64,000 nucleotides of DNA from Trichopria drosophilae (lineage: Eukaryota; Arthropoda; Insecta; Hymenoptera; Diapriidae): NCBI GenBank assembly GCA_030407085.1, contig CM059582.1:14489501-14553500 (forward strand). The letters are read 5' to 3'. The notes beneath the pieces were generated by a model. The model saw only the letters and a program-made list of their open reading frames with translations, was not told the origin of the DNA and did no database searches. A program made the translations under genes and the position numbers. Position 1 is the first letter of the stretch. Each line of letters begins with the position of its first letter. Shown here piece after piece: positions 58,430 through 64,000 of this stretch.

Positions 58430-60180
58430 TTTGAGGTGTTTTCGAGTTTTTGAATGGCGGGTTTCGTTAATGATCGTGTTAGTTTTTTTAGGAGTTTACC
58501 AGTTTTTAATGACGGCATTTTTTAATTATGTGGATTTTGATTGTTAGATTTTTTGTATTGTTTAAGTTTTGATGTCGGATTTTTCATATTTTGGGTTTTT
58601 TAAGTGTTCCCAACAACATTCATTTTGAATTGGTTGGGGTTTTAGGTGTTTTCGAGTTTTTTAATGTTGGGTTTTTGGTTGTCGGGCTTTTGTAGTGTCA
58701 AGTTTCGAAAATAAAAAATTAATTTTGAGTTGGGACGGGTTTTTCAATTTTCAGGTTTTTGTGTAGATGTACGAGTTTTTAAATGTTTAGTTGTTTTATG
58801 CTCGATTTTTTAATTGTCCGGTTCTTAAGTGTTTGGTTTTAGAATTGTCCTGTTTTTTTTTAACTTTGTGATATGTTGGTTTTTCGAGGTGTACCCTAAA
58901 ATAGAAAATAATTTTGCATTTTGCCTAGTATTTGTTTAATTGTTGGGTGTTTTTTATTGTCCAATTTTCAAATGTTGGATTTTAGAATTGTCCAGTTTTT
59001 GAATGTAGGGTTTCTGATATGTCGGGTTTTCGAGGTGTTCCCAAAAACCGGAAATTAATAATGAATTAGGTCGAGTTCTTTAATTTTCAGGGTTTTTATG
59101 GCATTTAGGAGTTTTTTGAAATCTCCGAATTTTTAAGTGTAGGTTTCGATGGAAGTTTGGATTCTCGGGTTTTTGATATGCCGGTTTTTATTTATAAATG
59201 TGTTCCCAGGATCAGAAATGAATTTTAAATTGGGTCGGGTTTTTCAATTTTCAGGTTTTTGCTGAAATTTACGGGTTTTTGAATGTTTAGTTGTTTAATT
59301 GTCCGGTTCTTTAATGTTTGGGGTTTTAGAATTGTCCGGTTTTCGAATGTCGGGTTTTTGATAAGCCGTTTTTTTTCTACGTCGGGTTTTTGGGCTGTTC
59401 CCGAAAACCAGAAAATACTTTTGAATTGTCGGGTCTTTTAATTGTCCGGTTTTTAAATGTTGGATTTTAGAATTCTCTGCTTTTTTATTGTTATTATTTA
59501 GAATTGTCCTATTTTTTATGAGGTTCAGGAATGTTTTTGAAACTCGGTTTTTTAATTGTCGAGGTTTTAATTGTCCGGTTCTAAAATGTTAGTTTTTAGA
59601 ATTGTCCGGATTTTGAATGCTGGGTTTTTGGATATAAGGGATTTTTTAATTGTCGGGTTTTTAATTATCGACATTTTGATTGTTGGGGTTTTCAATATCA
59701 GGATTTTTATATGTGGAGTTTTATCGGTCTTCCCTGTAAGAACAAGTAATTTTAAATTGGGTCCGGTTTTTCAATTTTTAGGTTTTTTAGGATATTTAGG
59801 GGGTTTAGTTGTTTAATTGACGGGTTTTATAACTTTTCGGTTCTTAAATGTTGGGGTTTGAAACGTCGGGTTTTTTTTGTTTACCCTGGAGTAAAAATTA
59901 GTTTTGATTTGGGCCGAGTATTTTAATTTTCCGGTCTTTTTAATTGTCATTTTGAGTGTTTTTTGTTGAAGTTTTGATATATCGGGGTTTTTAAGAGTTC
60001 CCCATTTAAACAAGTCATTCATTCTAATTTGAGTCGGGATTTTTGTGTTTTTGAGGATATTTATGGATTTTTGAACGTTCGGTTTTTTACTTGTAGAGTT
60101 CTTAAAGTTGGGTTTAAAATTGTCTGAGTTTTTAACTAGGATTTTTAAATGTCGGGTTTAATAAACGGTGGATTTTTGAG
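58430..60180. repeat. 1.75-kb higher-order tandem array of GTCGGGTTTTT / GTCCGGTTTTT units
   Basis: Dozens of 15-25-bp units of the form (A/T)ATTGTCCGGTTTTTGAATG and ATGTCGGGTTTTTG lie on one strand. A longer segment recurs within them: (G)TGTTCCC..AA...AG.AAT, then TTGGGTCGGGTTTTTCAATT, then TTCAGG. It is found at about 58605-58755, 58885, 59036, 59200, 59393, 59733, 59876 and 59995. The array has very few cytosine-rich breaks and no coding capacity. Confidence 0.85.
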
Positions 60181-60653
60181 CTATTATTGAGACATTGGCA
60201 TATGTATATCGATTTAAAATCTACTAAAAAAAGTACTACCAAAACAGGGCATCCTACAATTTAGAATTTCGTACCTATTTCATAAAATCCATTTAAGCAG
60301 CAAACAATCAACGTTAATGGAAAGATTTAAAATATTTTACGAGCAACAGAAATTATTTTTATTCGAGTTTAAAATGAATGTTACGAATATTTTCATACTT
60401 TCCTCTCATTCTTATTAAAATTTTATATTTTAATAAAGTATATATTTTTTCAATTAGTTACAGTTATTTTCCATTTTATCAGCCTTGATATATTTATTAT
60501 ATGTCATAAGCAAATACAATTCTGACTGATTAGAAATATCCAAAACATGTCTTTTTATTGAAAATCATAGCTCCACGAGGTTATTTAACATATAAAATTA
60601 CCCAACATAACCTAATCTACCATAACCCAATTTACCTAACCTTAACCTATTAA

Positions 60654-61100
60654 CCCGTTTCGTCCCAAAACGGCAAAATTTGTCGCCGGTTTTCATATCC
60701 CTCGTAAGTTTATGGATAACTTTAAGATATTCTTATGAATGTAGGTTTCCTATATAGTTTTCGGGTATGCTCTTCTCGATTCTGAAGTCCGTTTTTCGAT
60801 ATCACTTTTCATTTTTTAAATATGGCTACTTAAACGAAAAAAAAGTGAAAATTTGCAAATAAATTGTAATTTTTACTGCGAAAGAGTTCCGAGATCGTGA
60901 CAGGCCTCAGAATCCTGTAGCATAATGAGTTTTATTAAAAGCTGGTCAATATTACGATTTAAATTACACAATGGCGTCCTCAAAATGGCGCTATTGATAC
61001 GATATTGTTTGGTTATTGTTTTATTAAAATACTTCGGGTATTTTGTCTTGTGTATTTTGATGAATACCCCAAAACTGGAGGGCACCAACATTTCATAGTT
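60654..61100. repeat. Copy of the dispersed family with a TTAACCCGTTTCGTCCC end
   Basis: Starts at TTAACCCGTTTCGTCCC, a piggyBac-like end. It continues into GATTCTGAAGTCCGTTTTTC and TAGCATAATGAGTTTTATTA, then AAAGCTGGTCA, which align with the arms of the foldback element at 32.7-34.6 kb. AAAATGGCGC is present near 60985. The minus-strand frame 60873-61091 is repeat sequence. Confidence 0.6.
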
Positions 61101-63240
61101 TTAAAAAATTACATGTGCAATATTCGTAGTTAGATAAAACTATATCTTTTTTTTTATCCCCATAAAACCCCTTCAAAACCCATATTCAAATACTTTTTAA
61201 AACTTTATTCTTTCATCAAGTGAATGAATACTTCAAACCAAAGATTATTTCTATGAAAAATCTCTTGAACTCCATTAGAGATAACATACATGTCGGTATT
61301 TTGAATACAACTCGTTCTATTTCTGAGTCAAGTTATTAGTGACATGACTACTTTAACCTTTCCGCGTTCTGACTCATTTGTTCACACGCATCATCATTAA
61401 GAATCGTAATCTTGCAAAATTATATTTTATGACATCAAATCAACTGCAAAAAGATAGTACGTCTTAAGCTTCTATACATATCTGTTTAGGATGCCTTTGT
61501 TTTCATAGGTTTTCGACATACATAATCAAATTCATACACATTGGATAAAAAGCATTACATTAATATTTTTTTTCTTTTCGATTAGATTATATGGCCAATG
61601 AGCTTATAAACAGTTCCAATATAAACATAATCAACGTTTTTACCATTTCTCTGTCTTCTTTAAAATTACACCTACCCAAAAAGTTTTAGCATTGTGGTTT
61701 CATAGTAAATATAGTAAATAAAATTGTAACTAATCATTTGGATTAATTCTTCCAAAATATTTAATCTAGACTAACGTTCCATTACACCGAAAGAAAATGT
61801 TAAATAAATATTTATTCGAATAGTCATAAGGAAAAGATTTTCTTTAATTAAAAAAATGTTATTTTCACGAAAGTTTCCTCCTATTCGTAAATATATTTCC
61901 GTCACTCAAGTAAGTATTTATTTCCGAAATATTACTCAAGTAAATATGTGCGTATGCATAAAATCAAGTGTTAATTAATTTTGATTAAAAGATAGTAACC
62001 AAAATTATTGATTGAATTATTAGGAGTCAGAAATATTAAAGTATCGAGGCTAAACAATTTAAATAAAACTTGAGTATTTGCAAGTTAATTTTTTAAAATT
62101 AACTTCAATACAGAAAAATTATTTTCAGTGACATAATATTCAATTTTTAATGATATGCACATAGATCTTTCTTGTACCTATTTTTGCTTATTTAATATTT
62201 AAGAATTATTAAAAAATAAATAAATCGATAAATAATGTTGAATAGTTAAACAAAGACCAATATTCTACATTGAAATAATTCGAAACTAAAGTATAGTCAT
62301 TATTTAATCGATATTTAACAAATGATTGGCTATTATAAAAATGTGTGTTTAAAATAACAATAAGAAAAATACAATAATGACATTACGATGTTCATGCAAA
62401 AACCAATAATCACTTTGGTATGACACCTTTAACTAATGGAGCTTTTCCGCGATGTTGATTACTCGAATCGAAAGCTCAATTCGTTACTCGCTCGATTGAA
62501 TTTCTAGTCCATATTAATTAATCTAAACCTGTTAATAATTCATAAGCTACACCGATACTACAGATCAATTCATTCAAATTAGAAATAACACCTCAATTTG
62601 TAAGCGTATTTATATTCACGAAAAAAAAAACAATTAGTAGATACTACTTACATATTTCCAATTACTATTTGAATTACAATCATTTTTGGTGCAATTAGCT
62701 TTACTTTTTGGAAAATTACTTAGTAATAAGGGATAATTGAATAATTTATTTGATTACGCTCAGTAAGGTTCATCAATGACATTTTTTATGAACTTAATGC
62801 AATCTTCAAAATTTCACTGATTATATTGTACACTGAGAACAAGGATTGTTTGTTGTAAAGAAATATCATTCAATTGAAAAGTTGAAATCGTTTTTTTAAT
62901 GTAATAATGGTATTGTAATATTAAAGGCGATTCATTTAATATTAGCATTTTATTTCTTACATCAGAATTGACCATTTGTTAATAGTTAAGAAATGTATAC
63001 TTTGAACTCGGTAGCTGCGCAAATTCACAAATAAGACATGGGAGATGTCTCTTATACGATGTATTTGTTTATAAAACACGTATAAATAATACCTTTAATT
63101 TATTTATTTTCACAATAACGACCACCATTACAATGGCACTCAATTGTTCTTAAAAACCCAAACAAAATATCCGTGTTGTCATTTGAGGTTATGTTACGAT
63201 GGATTGCGATTCCCACCATTATATTCTGTAACTATTAAGA
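61101..63240. other. AT-rich region with nothing recognisable
   Basis: No gene, RNA gene or clear repeat structure could be supported. The sequence is very AT-rich with only chance short frames. Confidence 0.6.
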
Positions 63241-63248
63241 AATCATTA

Positions 63249-63526
63249 CAGTAGACTCTCGATATAAGAACCATCGCTATAAGAACCGATAGGTATAAGA
63301 ACACTTTTCTGCTCATTACAGTGCCTATGGACATTCGGGATGTACCCCCCCCCCCCCCATACACTTTTTCCTGGTATGAACCGTTCCGCATTCCGTCGAG
63401 TCCACCTATACATACATTCATACATATAAGAGAAGGGGAAGCATCAATTCCCCTCCAATGGTTCTTATATCGGCGCTTGGCGGGGAAGCTCGGAACGGAC
63501 GTAGTTCTTATATCGAGCGTCTACTG
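63249..63526. mobile_element. 278-bp pogo/Tc1-mariner-like MITE with TA duplication
   Basis: Ends CAGTAGACTCTCGATATAAG (left) and CTTATATCGAGCGTCTACTG (right) are inverted copies inside TA dinucleotides (63247-63248 and 63527-63528). The left arm repeats (G/C)TATAAGAAC three times and the right arm has two inverted copies (GTTCTTATA). A run of 14 C (63345-63358) lies in the core. No transposase. TA targets with CAGTAGACTC ends are typical of pogo-like elements. Confidence 0.88.
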
Positions 63527-63528
63527 TA

Positions 63529-64000
63529 CTTTATAGCTACAAATGTATAGTATAGAAACGGTTTCTTATTAAGAAATGTTTGGTTGCATTTAATGTAAAA
63601 TGCTTTGTGTGCACTTAAGAAATGTTAGCTTTATATGAAATGAATAATTATTTCATACTTAAAAAATTATTCGATTCGCCGTGTTTAAATATGCGATTTC
63701 TTAACTATTAAAAAGCCTTCTTTATAGTAAACAATCCTTTCCTCCAGTGTATACAATATACAGCTTATGTATATGTAGTTCCGGCGTTGTCCACGTTATG
63801 TCGCTCGCGGTTTTTTTCTGGTCCCGCGAGAAAAGTGCGGTTACGGATTGGTAATATGCAGACTTCTTTCACAATGTCTTGTATTCTCAGCTTTTGTATA
63901 CAAATAAAATGTATGGAATGACGGAGCGCTACAACATATTTAGCTGTCATTTACGAGGTTACCCTTGATAATACGAAGAAAATACCTTTTTTTTAAAGAA
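63529..64000. other. Right edge, no supported gene
   Basis: A GC-richer patch at about 63780-63850 carries a minus-strand 61-codon frame (63765-63950) with no recognisable domain. It does not fit the phase needed for the missing nessy exon. Promoter, 5' UTR or repeat are all possible. Confidence 0.35.

Noticed and set aside
63765..63950. 61-aa minus-strand ORF, considered as nessy exon 1
   Set aside because: It has no hydrophobic N-terminal segment or suitable donor, and no family similarity.

Overview
This is a eukaryotic, strongly AT-rich window and almost certainly an insect nuclear genome. The evidence is a Tweedle-type cuticle protein gene at the left edge, an MBOAT lysophospholipid acyltransferase gene with insect-type introns, a Jockey/CR1-group LINE, and dense small non-autonomous DNA transposons. 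There are no operons, bacterial genes or CRISPR arrays. The order and species cannot be fixed from the sequence; a hymenopteran-like or similar AT-rich insect genome is my guess only.

Gene 1 (+ strand, 79-7822) is a Tweedle (DUF243) cuticle protein. One large middle exon carries the whole DUF243 region. A 7.2-kb intron then leads to a 30-codon tail exon. The first exon, with the start codon, lies left of the window. Gene 2 (- strand, 24004-51272) is the orthologue of Drosophila nessy / vertebrate LPCAT3 (MBOAT5). I could assemble seven exons, all with GT..AG junctions and compatible phases, giving about 442 residues through the natural stop. Only a short N-terminal exon is missing. It should lie right of 51272, inside or beyond the window. 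The introns are 0.8-9.5 kb and packed with repeats.

The rest is intergenic or intronic repeat landscape. Its parts are:
- hAT-like miniature elements with intact 8-bp target duplications (14.6, 14.9, 16.5, 17.3 and 54.1 kb);
- a pogo-like miniature element at 63.2 kb;
- a 1.3-kb piggyBac-like foldback element with TTAA ends at 45.4 kb, and several other TTAACCC-type ends;
- a 1.9-kb long inverted repeat at 32.7-34.6 kb;
- tandem arrays with periods of 81, 122 and about 362 bp;
- a 1.75-kb higher-order array of GTCGGGTTTTT/GTCCGGTTTTT units at 58.4-60.2 kb;
- a widely dispersed family marked by TCGCTGATTACGAATC and AAAATGGCGG.
A 5'-truncated LINE with an internal deletion sits in a nessy intron at 40.6-43.6 kb.

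Two reading frames look coding but were not recognised: 35313-35720 (135 aa, - strand, in a nessy intron) and 57701-57901 (66 aa, + strand, no start codon). I saw no clear undescribed multi-gene system. The most unusual signals are the transposon arms built from short GTCGG(C)TTTTT units, which resemble the 58-kb satellite, and the coding-like intronic ORF at 35.3 kb.
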